Positions 55,129-64,000 of a DNA stretch of 64,000 bases are shown here, piece by piece. The DNA comes from Knufia peltigerae (lineage: Eukaryota; Ascomycota; Eurotiomycetes; Chaetothyriales; Trichomeriaceae): assembly GCA_030247855.1 (NCBI GenBank), contig JAPDRN010000160.1, positions 1-64,000 on the forward strand, in the 5' to 3' direction. Each line of letters begins with the position of its first letter. The first letter of the stretch is position 1. Both the position numbers and the translations under genes were made by a program. The notes under the pieces are model-generated. The model was not told where the DNA came from, ran no database searches, and worked only from the letters and a program-made list of their open reading frames with translations.

Positions 55129-56349
55129 TTATACCCTGTGCTTTTGTTTTGGTCGAAGCAGAAAAATCTTCTCGGGGTCACTCGGTCTTCCCAACAGCAC
55201 CCTGGCTTCAACTGTCGTCAGATTCATACTGATGCTGAACACACTTGCAGCATCACTTTCGCCCGTTTGAGCTCTGTTGATAGAGCATGGGTAATTGTCT
55301 TCGTCGCAAAGTAAAGCCTGAATCGACTCTTTAGTGACATCACCAGATATTTGCGTAGCCAGTTCCCGAATTCTAGCAACGCGACTCAGGCTGTCTTCGA
55401 CCCACAGCATCTCTGTCCCCGGGTGTTTCTCCAGCATATGATTACTGTGGAAGATTCGTCCCTCCGAATCTGGCTCGAGTTTGAGAATCGTTTGATGCGT
55501 TACTTCCACCCCTATGCTGCCTGATGGATCGGCAATTAGCATATTGCAGGCGCTCGCGCATCCAGTGGCGTCGATCGCTTCAAGAGCGGAGCTGATCGAG
55601 GTACATCCCAAGACGACACGCCACATGATGTGGATAGGAGTACGTGTGGGATCACTACCAGCACACCGTATCGCATTGACGCAAAGCCCTAGACCTGCTG
55701 AGTTGAGGCCTGTTGTTGAAAATCAGTACAACACGTCTTTGGCTGGCGGATTTATATCAACTACCTATCTTGCCAATCATGCCTGCCTCAGTGAGCATCT
55801 GGATTGAAGGCTGTCCGACTTGATCGATTTTCAGAAGAACAAGATTCTCCTTCTGTTCTTTCATCCACTGGTCATCACTATTAGCAAGTCCGTCGAGAAT
55901 TTCGTCCACTGCCTCGACTCACATCCCAGTTTTGTGCCACAAATGACGCCTTGCCAGTCTTCCATGATAGACTCGTACACCCGTCCAGCGCAGCACCAAA
56001 GAACAGCTCCGATCTGACATTCAACGCTAGAATTTCATTGTACCCAAGGCCTGCACCTTTTGCGATCCCCTGCATCTCATTCTCAAGATGAGGGTATCGC
56101 TCGTGGATATGCGGTGTGAACTTATCAGCTTCATTGCACGCCGCCTGCCAGGTCAAGTTGCACTTTCGCAGGAATAGGTCTGTATAGAATGCGATGGTGC
56201 TCTGGATTTGAGGCTTTGCGTTTGTGCCATGTTCAAGACCGATCTGTATGTTGAGGCCATGGTGATTAGACTGAGGTCTGCAATCATAAGTCCGTTTTAA
56301 ACATATCACTGACCTCAAAAGAGCTCCCACTGCAATAGATTTCCAGCAT
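55129..56349 (-). CDS. C45-family acyltransferase/amidohydrolase (penicillin acyltransferase-like)
   Basis: Four exons (56349-56314, 56243-55923, 55867-55765, 55709-55129) give 346 residues, close to the 357 of penicillin acyl-CoA:6-APA acyltransferase. The first exon supplies MLEIYCSGSSFE, joined to IGLEHGTNA. The autocatalytic nucleophile is Cys101 in ALDGCTS, equivalent by position to Cys103 of the Penicillium enzyme, so the protein should be an Ntn-hydrolase that cuts itself before this Cys. VAQNWDW is rebuilt by splicing. The C terminus (RPKQKHRV) lacks a PTS1, unlike the peroxisomal penicillin enzyme. There is no IPN synthase or ACV synthetase nearby, so beta-lactam synthesis is not suggested; homologues are widespread and may hydrolyse or form N-acyl amino acids. 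Confidence 0.88.
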
Positions 56350-57388
56350 CGTGAAGAGCGCAAGCAAATTTTGTTACCTTTTGACTGCTGTTTGGAGCAC
56401 TTACCAAGGAAATCTGTGAGTGCTCGTCGCTTCGAGGCACGTACAAGGGGCTCGCTCTTATTACGGATCCTACAGCGGGCACACAGGTAGAGTCATCCTC
56501 CCCAAGATATTCGTCGTGTTTGCTACCTGGTAAGGGACCTGACGGTTCCAGAAGGGTGTCGCGTGGATGCCTAGCATCCGAAACCTCCCAAGGATGCCTC
56601 GATCAACTCCGAAGACGCCTCATGATAAGAGGGTCACCAGCTCGGTTGTACCTTCAAACGGTCCTTTTGCGCTTGAGATGCCGTCAACCGTGTTGGCGGA
56701 ACCCAATCCATCCTAGCGAGCCGTCCAAAATCGAAGCCTAGTGGATATTGGAGGTTTCTTCCATGGTCGGCGTGAACGTTGGTGGAGTTCGGGTGTACCT
56801 TCGAAACTTCTGCTTTCTTGGTCCCTCTGCATGAAAACAGCTCCACAGAGCATCCTCGGCCGCCCACTAAATCATCCACTGCGAAGAAACCCATGATCTG
56901 TGCTTGATGCTCCATTTCCACACTCCCGAATGCAATCCAGACAGAAGCCTTCTTGCCACTTTCGACCTTCCATGCCCACTGTCTTTCCGGGGAAGCTCTA
57001 CGGATACCTGCCCGGGGCCAACCCTTCGAGCGGGCTCAAATCAAAGATCGTCTATTGACAAAGCGCAAGCCGAAAGCCACATACTCGTTAACAGCCTCGA
57101 AAGATAGGAGAGGTCGCTTGGACCTGATATCGTTGAACTTCTGGCTTTCTAGCGTTCTCTAGCGCCGTGTGACACGGCTTATCAATCGGAGCGTCTGGGG
57201 TATCAAAAAGCTGTTCAGATGTCGCCGAGATAAGACTGACGGTCAACGAGAGCTCATGGGCAGTGCGAGGTGCGTTCTATAAAGCTACAGATGACCACTC
57301 ATCTCTCCTGAGCCTACGGACACAGGTCGGACTTGACTCATCATTCTTGCAACAGCCGTTCACGTTCCTCGCCTCGACTCTCTTCAAC
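56350..57388. promoter_or_regulatory. Divergent promoter, C45 and permease genes
   Basis: 1.04 kb between divergent start codons. I see no gene; a short plus-strand frame upstream of ATG 57389 is in frame with the permease but its extra N terminus has no family character. Confidence 0.45.
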
Positions 57389-59266
57389 ATGTCCGAAAAA
57401 CCCGAGAACGTAGAAGCAAAGGCTGCTGCCACCGATGTTTCCAATACGGCGTCTGACCAAGCAAGTATAGAGCAGGTTGTGCCAGAAGGTGTCGACATAG
57501 CTCTGGATTGGTTCGAGGAGATGCGAACTATTCCCGTCGAGGAGCTTGATGCAGAGAGCACCGCTGTTCGGCATCGATGTGACTGGATCTTGATGCCCAT
57601 AATCTGCATTACATATGCTCTTCAGTTCTTGGACAATGCTGTGCTTGGATATGCGTATGCATACGGCATCCTTGAGGATACTGTACAGGAGTTCCATTCT
57701 AATGTCCACGGGCAACAACTAACCGTTGGCCTAGGGCATGACTCCGGGCGACTATAACTGGTTAGCTAGCATCTACTACTTTGGCTATCTATTTGTGAGT
57801 CGAGGGTTGGTTTTGTGGATGGAGCCGATGCTGACCTTGTCTTATAGTGGGCGTACCCTTCGACCCTTCTTCTCCAGAAACTCCCGGTGGCGACCTATAC
57901 AACTGTCTTGATCCTCCTTTGGGGTGTTCTGACCTTCATGTGTTGCGTTGCCAATTCCTTTGCAGGCTTTGCCGTTCTCCGTTTCCTTCTCGGTAAGCAA
58001 AACAACGTCGTTGTCACCGCGAGACGCGAGACATACCAGCTAAACTAGTGCCAGGTTGCCTGGAAGTCGGCATCACGCCCACCATGATGGTCATCACCTC
58101 CTCATTTTACAAGCGTGAAGAGACGCCCGTGCGAAACAGTTTCTGGCAGTCATCGTTCGGCAGTGGCGTGGTGGTCCTTTCGATCGTGTCGTACGGGCTC
58201 GGAAATAGCCACAGCAACATCTCAAATTGGAAACTCGTCTTCTTGGTGAGTGGTAGTGTCTAGGTCCATGTCGGAAGCCTTGTCTGATCATCAACAGTTC
58301 GTCGGAGCCATCACGACAGCCTGGGCCGCTGTGTTTTACTATTTCGTCCCCAATACTCCCACCGAGACTCGGTGGCTTACCCGTCGTCAAAAGTTGGTCG
58401 TCATTCACCGGATCTCAACCAACAAGATTGGAATCAAGGACAAGAAGATCAAGCCTTACCAGATCAAAGAGGCACTTCGCGACCCCAAGCTGTGGCTTCT
58501 TTGCGCCTTCCAAATCACGAACGGTATCTGTAAGTACAGTGGCTTTGCTGCGACTCAGTCGCCCTGGCTAACATCGACGAGGCAACTCCAGCGTCTCTGC
58601 GTTTGCTTCGCCCTTGATCGAGGGCTTTGGGTTCAATGCGCTCCAGACAGTCCTTCTCCAGATGCCAACTGGTGCATTTGTCGCTGTGATCGAACCGATT
58701 TTGGGCTACATTGCCACCAAGACGGCCAACACCGTCATCTGGATCTCGATTGCCGCAAACATCCCCAACGTCGCGGGGCTCTTCGGCATCCGCTTCATCT
58801 CTCGGACCGAAAACCACAAATGGGCGCTTTTGGGCTGCACTTGGCTGCAATTCATCTTCGGCGTGACAAACTTGTTCAGCTGGACACTCGCAGCTTCCAA
58901 CTTTGCGGGTCACAGTAAAAGATCATTTGTCAATGCAGCGGTATTTGCGTGCTTTGGCGTCGGCAATTTGATCGGACCTCACATCTTCTTCCCTTCGGAG
59001 GCACCAGTGTACGAGTCCGCCATTACTGGGCTGCTGGTCTGTTTTGGATTGAGTGTAAGTTTCATGCAGCGGGCAATGTCGAATGACTGCTGACATAGTG
59101 ATTGTAGATCAGCTTCAATCTTGGCCTGCGCACCTACATGTGGAACGAGAATAGGAAGAGAGATGGAGCGTTTGCGAGTGGTGAGATTCAGAATGTCGAT
59201 GGAGAGCTGGAAGGTTTCTATGACAAGACTGATATGGAGAACAAAGCGTTCAGATATGTGTTGTAA
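57389..59266 (+). CDS. ACS-family MFS permease (allantoate/tartrate/nicotinate type)
   Basis: Seven exons (57389-57682, 57735-57794, 57848-57992, 58055-58245, 58298-58529, 58582-59054, 59108-59266) give 517 residues; every junction closes in frame. The 20-codon second exon restores GMTPGDYNWLASIYYFGYLF, a hallmark of the anion:cation symporter family, and later VITSSFYKREETPVRNSFWQ and TPTETRWLTRRQK follow the same family pattern, with twelve predicted helices. Members such as Dal5, Tna1 and Seo1-like proteins import small organic anions (allantoate, nicotinate, dipeptides, tartrate) across the plasma membrane. The substrate here is unknown. Its position between an amidohydrolase-type gene and an amine oxidase suggests uptake of a nitrogenous carboxylate (inference). 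Confidence 0.9.
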
Positions 59267-60136
59267 GAGTAGGAAGAGTAGCGCTGTGCAGTGAATTCGT
59301 AGGATTTGTGTTTGATCTTGTGTGAGAGATCGAGGTAGGTACTTGATAGGAAATAGGGACTTTGCCGGGATCAGGCTGTAAGTAACAAGGGGTGGACAAT
59401 CTCGTATGGTTTTGGGCGAGGTTGAAGCGACGTATCGTAAATCGTGAGCGAGTGCGAGTAAAATATCTGCGTGGCGAGATCAATCAGACGACAATTTCCT
59501 GTCCGAGTGTCCTCGTAAATCCATCAGAAATTTTTAGCTGTATTGAATTGTCGAGGACATTTTCAGACGTTTATCAGTCAGCCGAATTGGTCCTTGAGAT
59601 ACAAGGACCAGGCGTTGTTGTGACTCGTCAATGACGGACCGGCCATCAGGCCACGGGCTAAAATGACAGAGAAGAAAACGCATCATCATTCGCTGCGGCT
59701 GGACCTTCTTTTCGCTCGAAGCGATGATTGATCGCTGTCCCGGCAAATGTGATGGTTCGTCGACGGAGTGGTGAGGTACCCACCACAAGGGTCCAATCTA
59801 GAATCTCTTCGGCCACTCTCCTCCGATTGAATACTCCATACCAAAGGATCTGTGTGGTCGGCGGAACAATTAATCAACTCCTCCAAGATGGATATCCATG
59901 AAGAGTAGTGGAAAGGTTTCTGTGAGACTACTGGAATATTTATTTAATGATAAGAAAGAGGTGACGCTTGTACTTTCTCCCGACCTGTTTCTCCTTTCGA
60001 CTCGCACGCATCGCCGAAACCAAGTGACCCGGCATATAAGAATAAGAAGAAAAGGAAGACACTTTGATTTTCCTTCTCCGCTGCGTGTTCTTCCTCGACT
60101 CGCTCGTCCAAATCTTTGGAGGGGAAAAAAACCACA
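59267..60136. other. Promoter of the fructosyl-amine oxidase gene
   Basis: 3' flank of the permease gene and promoter of the oxidase gene. AAGGAAGACAC...CTTCTCC tracts precede the start codon. No gene seen. Confidence 0.45.
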
Positions 60137-61456
60137 ATGTCACCTTCCAAAGACTCATCGATCCTGATCGTGGGAGCCGGCACGTGGGGTTGCAGCACGG
60201 CCTTGCACCTCTTGCGGCGCGGCTACACGGACGTCACCGTCGTCGACGCCTACGCCGTACCTTCTCCCATCTCGGCCGGCAACGACGTCAACAAGATCGT
60301 CGAACAGGGACAATTCTCCGAGGGGGACGAGGAGGCTTGGGTGGCCAAGAAACTCCTGTCCACCGCGACCCAAGGTTGGACTTCGGATCCGGTCTTTTCC
60401 CCATACTACCACGACACCGGTTACATTGTGGCGGCGAGCAGCAAAGAGGGTCTCAAACAGCTGTTTGACCGTGAACGACCGGACTTGAACAAAGACTTCA
60501 CGACGCTGGAAGACGCCGAGTCTTTTCGAAAGACCATGCCCGAGGGCGTGTTGACCGGTGACTTCCCAGAGTGGAAGGGTCTGTACAAGTCCACGGGAGC
60601 CGGGTGGGTCCACGCCCGCAAGGCTCTGGTGAGCTGTGCCAAAGAGGCCGAGAGGTTGGGTGCCGAATTCGTCGTTGCCAAAGTGACGGAATTGCTGATC
60701 CAAACCGGCGACGTCAAGGGAGTCAAGACACAAGAAGGAAAAACCTTGACCGCCGACACGACCATTCTATGTGCCGGTGCGAACTGCGATCAACTTTTGG
60801 ATTTCAAGGGGCAATTGAGACCCACGGCTTGGACCCTGGCTCACATTCAGATGACCCCGGAGGAGGCGCGGCTGTTCAAAAATCTCCCCGTGCTCTTCCA
60901 CATCGAAAAGGGCTTCTTCATGGAACCGGACGAGGACAGGCATCAACTCAAAATGTGCGACGAACACCCCGGCTATTGCAACTGGTCGTCGCCCACCAAG
61001 GCCGACGGGAGTCGCGCGAGTGCACCGTTGGCGATCGACCAAATCCCGGTCGACGCGGAACGCAGGTGCCGTGGGTTTCTGAGGGAGACGATGCCTCAAC
61101 TCGCGGACCGTCCGTTTTGTTTCGCGCGCCTGTGCTGGTGCGCCGACACGCCCAACCGGTCCTTCCTGATCGATCGACACCCGACCTACAAAAGTCTCGT
61201 GGTGGGTTGTGGTGGCTCCGGACACGGATTCATGCACATCCCGACCGTCGGGGGCTTCATCGCCGACGTCATGGAGGGAAACCTGGACGGCCGTCTACGA
61301 AAGAGTTTCAGGTGGCGGCCAGAGACGGCGGTGAATCGAAACTGGGAAGACACCCAGTCTCGCTTCGGTGGGCCAAACACGATCATGGACTTGGCCACCG
61401 TGACCGAGTGGACCGACATACCTGTCACGACGGAACAGACCATGGCGAAGTTGTAG
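60137..61456 (+). CDS. Fructosyl-amine oxidase (amadoriase)-like flavoenzyme
   Basis: An intronless 439-residue protein from ATG 60137 (ACCACAATG context; the upstream in-frame codon is TTG). It is a DAO/sarcosine-oxidase-fold flavoenzyme: dinucleotide motif VGAGTWG (residues 13-19), then SAGNDVNKIV near the flavin, LCWCADTPNR with Cys333/Cys335, one of which should carry covalent FAD as in fungal amadoriases, and GCGGSGHGFMHIPTVGGFI. Length matches amadoriases (about 437). These oxidise glycated amino acids (fructosyl-valine/lysine) to glucosone, amine and hydrogen peroxide. The last three residues, AKL, form a peroxisomal PTS1 signal, fitting peroxide production. Sarcosine or pipecolate oxidase is the alternative. 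Codons are strongly C/G-ending compared with the neighbouring permease gene. Confidence 0.9.
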   Translation: MSPSKDSSILIVGAGTWGCSTALHLLRRGYTDVTVVDAYAVPSPISAGNDVNKIVEQGQFSEGDEEAWVAKKLLSTATQGWTSDPVFSPYYHDTGYIVAASSKEGLKQLFDRERPDLNKDFTTLEDAESFRKTMPEGVLTGDFPEWKGLYKSTGAGWVHARKALVSCAKEAERLGAEFVVAKVTELLIQTGDVKGVKTQEGKTLTADTTILCAGANCDQLLDFKGQLRPTAWTLAHIQMTPEEARLFKNLPVLFHIEKGFFMEPDEDRHQLKMCDEHPGYCNWSSPTKADGSRASAPLAIDQIPVDAERRCRGFLRETMPQLADRPFCFARLCWCADTPNRSFLIDRHPTYKSLVVGCGGSGHGFMHIPTVGGFIADVMEGNLDGRLRKSFRWRPETAVNRNWEDTQSRFGGPNTIMDLATVTEWTDIPVTTEQTMAKL

Positions 61457-61809
61457 TCGAACAGTCACGGGAGAGGAGAGGGAAAATCTCCATGGGCGTG
61501 TCAACGAAAACAGGTTCATGGTCATGTCCATTTTGTATAGCATGTCAAAAGCAGGGTGTCTTGGTGAGTTATCAAGGGGGGGCGATTTAACAAAATCAAA
61601 GACACCGAACATTGAATTATCGAGGATTGCATCAACTTCTCTCTTGATTATACACTGCCCTTTGGCTGAACGATTACTTTTTGTATTTCCTCGGCTTGTC
61701 GTGAATCTGTTGTCAAGGGTGTGATTATATGAATCTCCTCATCTTGTCTTGATATGAAAATGTCGTGATTACCAAATCACCTTTTGATATCGCTTCTCTT
61801 CTTTTCCAT
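61457..61809. other. 3' flank of the oxidase gene
   Basis: No gene seen; AT-richer than the gene to its left. Confidence 0.4.
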
Positions 61810-62055
61810 CTACTCTCTCTCATCACTCGCCAGCATGTGTTGGAATACATCGTCTTCCATTAGCAGACGCCGTTGAAGACTCATCTGGTGGTATCTGTAG
61901 CAGAATTCACAGTCTGGTCCGCAACATCCTTGAAACCACATGGAAAATCCCAGAACGACCATCCCAACCATAATGAGACTGCGGACGGAAATCGCTGCAC
62001 CGTCAATGTAAAAATTCCGGCTGCTGCCATTGGAGTAGTCAACCGCGGAATGCAT
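61810..62055 (-). CDS. Possible 81-residue small membrane protein
   Basis: An open frame of 81 codons from ATG 62055. It has a polar N terminus, one plausible membrane segment (SLIMVGMVVLGFSMWF), a cysteine-rich turn QGCCGPDCEFC and a charged C-terminal helix ending in ASDERE. The composition looks like a real protein and not a shadow of another gene, but I recognise no family, so this is a tentative call. Confidence 0.38.
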   Translation of the reverse strand: MHSAVDYSNGSSRNFYIDGAAISVRSLIMVGMVVLGFSMWFQGCCGPDCEFCYRYHQMSLQRRLLMEDDVFQHMLASDERE

Positions 62056-62660
62056 TGTCGTCTTAGATGCTCAGGGGAGCGTTGAGATGAGGGAGGATGA
62101 GTTGACTCGAACAATCGTCAGAGTCGCTGATTTGTTGTACAACCGAAGGTAGTACGCTTACTGTAGGTTGAGGGGAGATTGTTGATCGTTAGTATGACAA
62201 AGGGGGACGGCTGAATCTGTGAGTGAAAGGTATTCCAGAGGTTGAACGCTTGTTACCCTCGAATCGTTGAAGGAATTGTTGAAGGTAGTGTTCATTTCCA
62301 GATCTCTGATCCGCCAAATCATCCAGGCTCTTCGTATTGTTGACTAAAAGAAAGGGTGTGTGACTTTGGGCTTTAGAGCTCGAGTCATCTGAGGTATAAA
62401 GAACATGTCATGTCCCGGCGTGTTTGTGTTGACTTGATCGATGACCTTTCGCATCGTCAAGAAGAAGTCATTAATAATACATGCAGTGAGCACCGTTGGC
62501 ACGCATGTGCAAGTGATCTGTAGGGCAGTCGAGACGAAAAGTCTACTCCACTCCTGGAAGACCAGCTTTCGCTCAAGGCCACCCTCGAGCAGCGCTCGTA
62601 GATGTTGCGGGGTGTTGGCTTATGCCATACATCCATGTGTCGCTGTTGGATTTGTACACA
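62056..62660. other. Intergenic sequence
   Basis: Between the possible small membrane gene and the AIM11-like gene, both minus strand. No gene recognised. Frames at 62441-62839 are shadows of the AIM11-like gene. Confidence 0.4.
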
Positions 62661-63263
62661 TTATCTGGGCTGGCCTCTTTCGTTGGTCTGTGGCTGCTGT
62701 GGACCTTTCGACTCTTTCCTGGCAAGTACAGTTGCCATCCATTCCTCAAAGTCTTCCTCGGCCTCCTTTTCAGACTTCCCCGTGCCATCGACGCCCAAGC
62801 CTCCTCTTAGCACGCGTCGTGCATCGGCCATGTTGTTGATGCCAAAGTACCACATTGCCCCTCCAGTTGCTATCATCGACGTACTTAGAACGTTGATGGT
62901 GGCAATGTTCAGTGCTTCCAAAGCTTCCATGGCGCCACTAACTTTTTTCGCCTGGTCTGCTTGATGAGCTGGCGAGTTCGCATAGAAGGCAGGATTTGCG
63001 GCTAGACGTTTTCGAGCGAACGCTCTTCGTGTGATTAGGAGAGAGACGGCGAAGAAAGCGATTCCGGCGCCTAGAATCACCTTGCCTCTATCCTGTCGCT
63101 CAGCAGGTGCGGGAGTCCTCACTGGGCTCGGAGTTTCGACGGCGGGCTCAGGCTTCGGCGCAGGCTCCTCCAGCAGTCGTTTGTCTAGCGTGGAGGCCTC
63201 GGCAGGTGTAGAGCTTGTAGCCGGCTGCCCCGAGGAGAAGAGCGATGTGAACCACGACATCAT
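62661..63263 (-). CDS. AIM11-like mitochondrial membrane protein
   Basis: An intronless frame of 200 residues from ATG 63263 (the codon starting the longer frame is GTG). A Pro/Ala-rich N terminus of about 60 residues precedes a first membrane helix (VILGAGIAFFAVSLLIT) with the following RRAFARKR, then PAFYANSPA and EALNIATINVLSTSMIATGGAMWYFGI as a second helix, ending in DARRVLRGGLGVDG and a charged tail. This order matches the fungal Aim11 family (altered inheritance of mitochondria 11). The biochemical role is unknown; mitochondrial membrane location is from the family. Confidence 0.8.
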   Translation of the reverse strand: MMSWFTSLFSSGQPATSSTPAEASTLDKRLLEEPAPKPEPAVETPSPVRTPAPAERQDRGKVILGAGIAFFAVSLLITRRAFARKRLAANPAFYANSPAHQADQAKKVSGAMEALEALNIATINVLSTSMIATGGAMWYFGINNMADARRVLRGGLGVDGTGKSEKEAEEDFEEWMATVLARKESKGPQQPQTNERGQPR

Positions 63264-64000
63264 CTGAGCTGGAATCACTTGACTTGATCGACGTCAAAAG
63301 CAAGTCGCTGCGAACAAAAGCCCTAGCTGTGACCAAAAAAAGGTGATGTTCTTACTCCAACTTGTTTGGCGATTTTGTTACATAAGCCAGCACGTGATCT
63401 GATTATCTAACCCTTGAACATCACATCTTCGTCTACACAACAATCCTTCTTTCCTCGCGATGAGTTCTAGATAAAACATTCAAGAGCAGACTGACAATTA
63501 AGTACACGTGTAACTCGAAGTTCTTCACGAGTAAAGCCTCCTCCATTTCTGTTGTGTGCAACTGTGGCCACTGGTCTCGAGACCGAGTCAAACTCAATAT
63601 GAACATCCAATTGACGCGCTCTCGCAACGCTTCACGCGTGAACAACGACTGAAGCCCTGGTGAGCGTACCATTCACTGACCTTAATGAGGCCCCCGCCTT
63701 AGGAAATTCGGGTCTCTGAGGGAAATAAAGGGCTATATCTGTGACAGGCGCAATTCCTTTCACAATTCCTCAATCTACCTATGGCTTCGCTAGCTCAGTG
63801 GTTTAATGACTTCTGACGGCGAAGACCAGCCTGGTATCCACCAGAGACGAGGCACTTTATCTTGGGTATTTATCTATCCAGACGCCAGTGGTGACTCGAA
63901 TCACTGGTCGGTTCCTAGCATACATGGCCTCTATGCGTGAGTGCACTAGTTAGGAGATAACGTGACGACCATCGGAAAAAATCCCCCGCCTGGGATTTCC
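63264..64000. other. Right-edge intergenic sequence
   Basis: Promoter of the AIM11-like gene, then 500 bases with no gene. A hairpin CCAGTGGT-GACTCGA-ATCACTGG at about 63885-63907 and a tRNA A-box-like TAGCTCAGTGG at 63791 were examined; they do not assemble into a tRNA. Confidence 0.45.

Noticed and set aside
48072..61456. Beta-lactam biosynthetic cluster suggested by the C45 gene
   Set aside because: No ACV synthetase or isopenicillin N synthase is present; the dioxygenase does not look like IPNS and the C45 protein lacks a PTS1.
60155..61590. Long frames overlapping the fructosyl-amine oxidase on both strands
   Set aside because: Composition shadows of a GC3-rich gene; all family motifs are in the 60137 frame.
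63782..63910. Possible tRNA: TAGCTCAGTGG resembles an A box and GACTCGAATCA resembles a B box
   Set aside because: The boxes are about 100 bases apart, the acceptor ends do not pair and no proper anticodon arm forms; CTTCGC/GCGAAG pairing gives only a simple hairpin.

Overview
The window is nuclear DNA of a filamentous ascomycete (Pezizomycotina; I lean towards Eurotiomycetes, genus not resolvable by eye). The signs are many short introns of roughly 50-95 bases with GT...AG ends and CTAAC/CTGAC-like branch sites, single genes spaced by 0.3-2 kb on both strands, and fungus-specific families: Zn2Cys6 and DUF3425 bZIP regulators, NmrA-like, FluG-like, AIM11, fructosyl-amine oxidase and a penicillin-acyltransferase homologue. 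I rebuilt exon structures by hand; frames close exactly in every spliced model given here, but none was checked against transcripts.

Layout. 0.6-12.5 kb: a DCAF11/LEC14B-type WD40 protein, a secreted lysozyme-like protein, a decayed protein-kinase gene, a single-pass membrane protein, a Sec39-domain vesicle-tethering protein and a complex I NDUFS5-type subunit. 13.7-25.1 kb: the large Mot1 ATPase, a secreted spherulin-like cupin and a MAPEG protein. 25.3-37.6 kb: a LIM-like zinc-binding gene interrupted by two in-frame TAG codons, a FluG-type amidohydrolase/glutamine-synthetase fusion, an AP-endonuclease-like nuclease, an F-box protein and an F-BAR/RhoGAP protein. 38.2-46.3 kb: an NmrA-like protein beside a bZIP regulator, then two membrane proteins of unknown role.

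48.1-61.5 kb is the most cluster-like stretch: an MFS exporter, a divergent Zn2Cys6 regulator, a 2-oxoglutarate/Fe(II) dioxygenase, an SDR, a C45 acyltransferase/amidohydrolase, an ACS-family permease and a fructosyl-amine oxidase ending in a peroxisomal AKL signal. There is no PKS, NRPS or terpene synthase, so this could be a small tailoring or catabolic cluster acting on N-substituted amino acids or amides; that is inference from gene content. The right end carries a possible 81-residue membrane protein and an AIM11-like mitochondrial protein.

Most conspicuous oddities: the LIM-like gene whose zinc ligands continue across a TAG stop; the kinase relic with several frame changes; and strong local swings of GC at third codon positions, including high-GC 3' ends inside otherwise ordinary genes. 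I found no convincing tRNA, rRNA, CRISPR or intact transposon.
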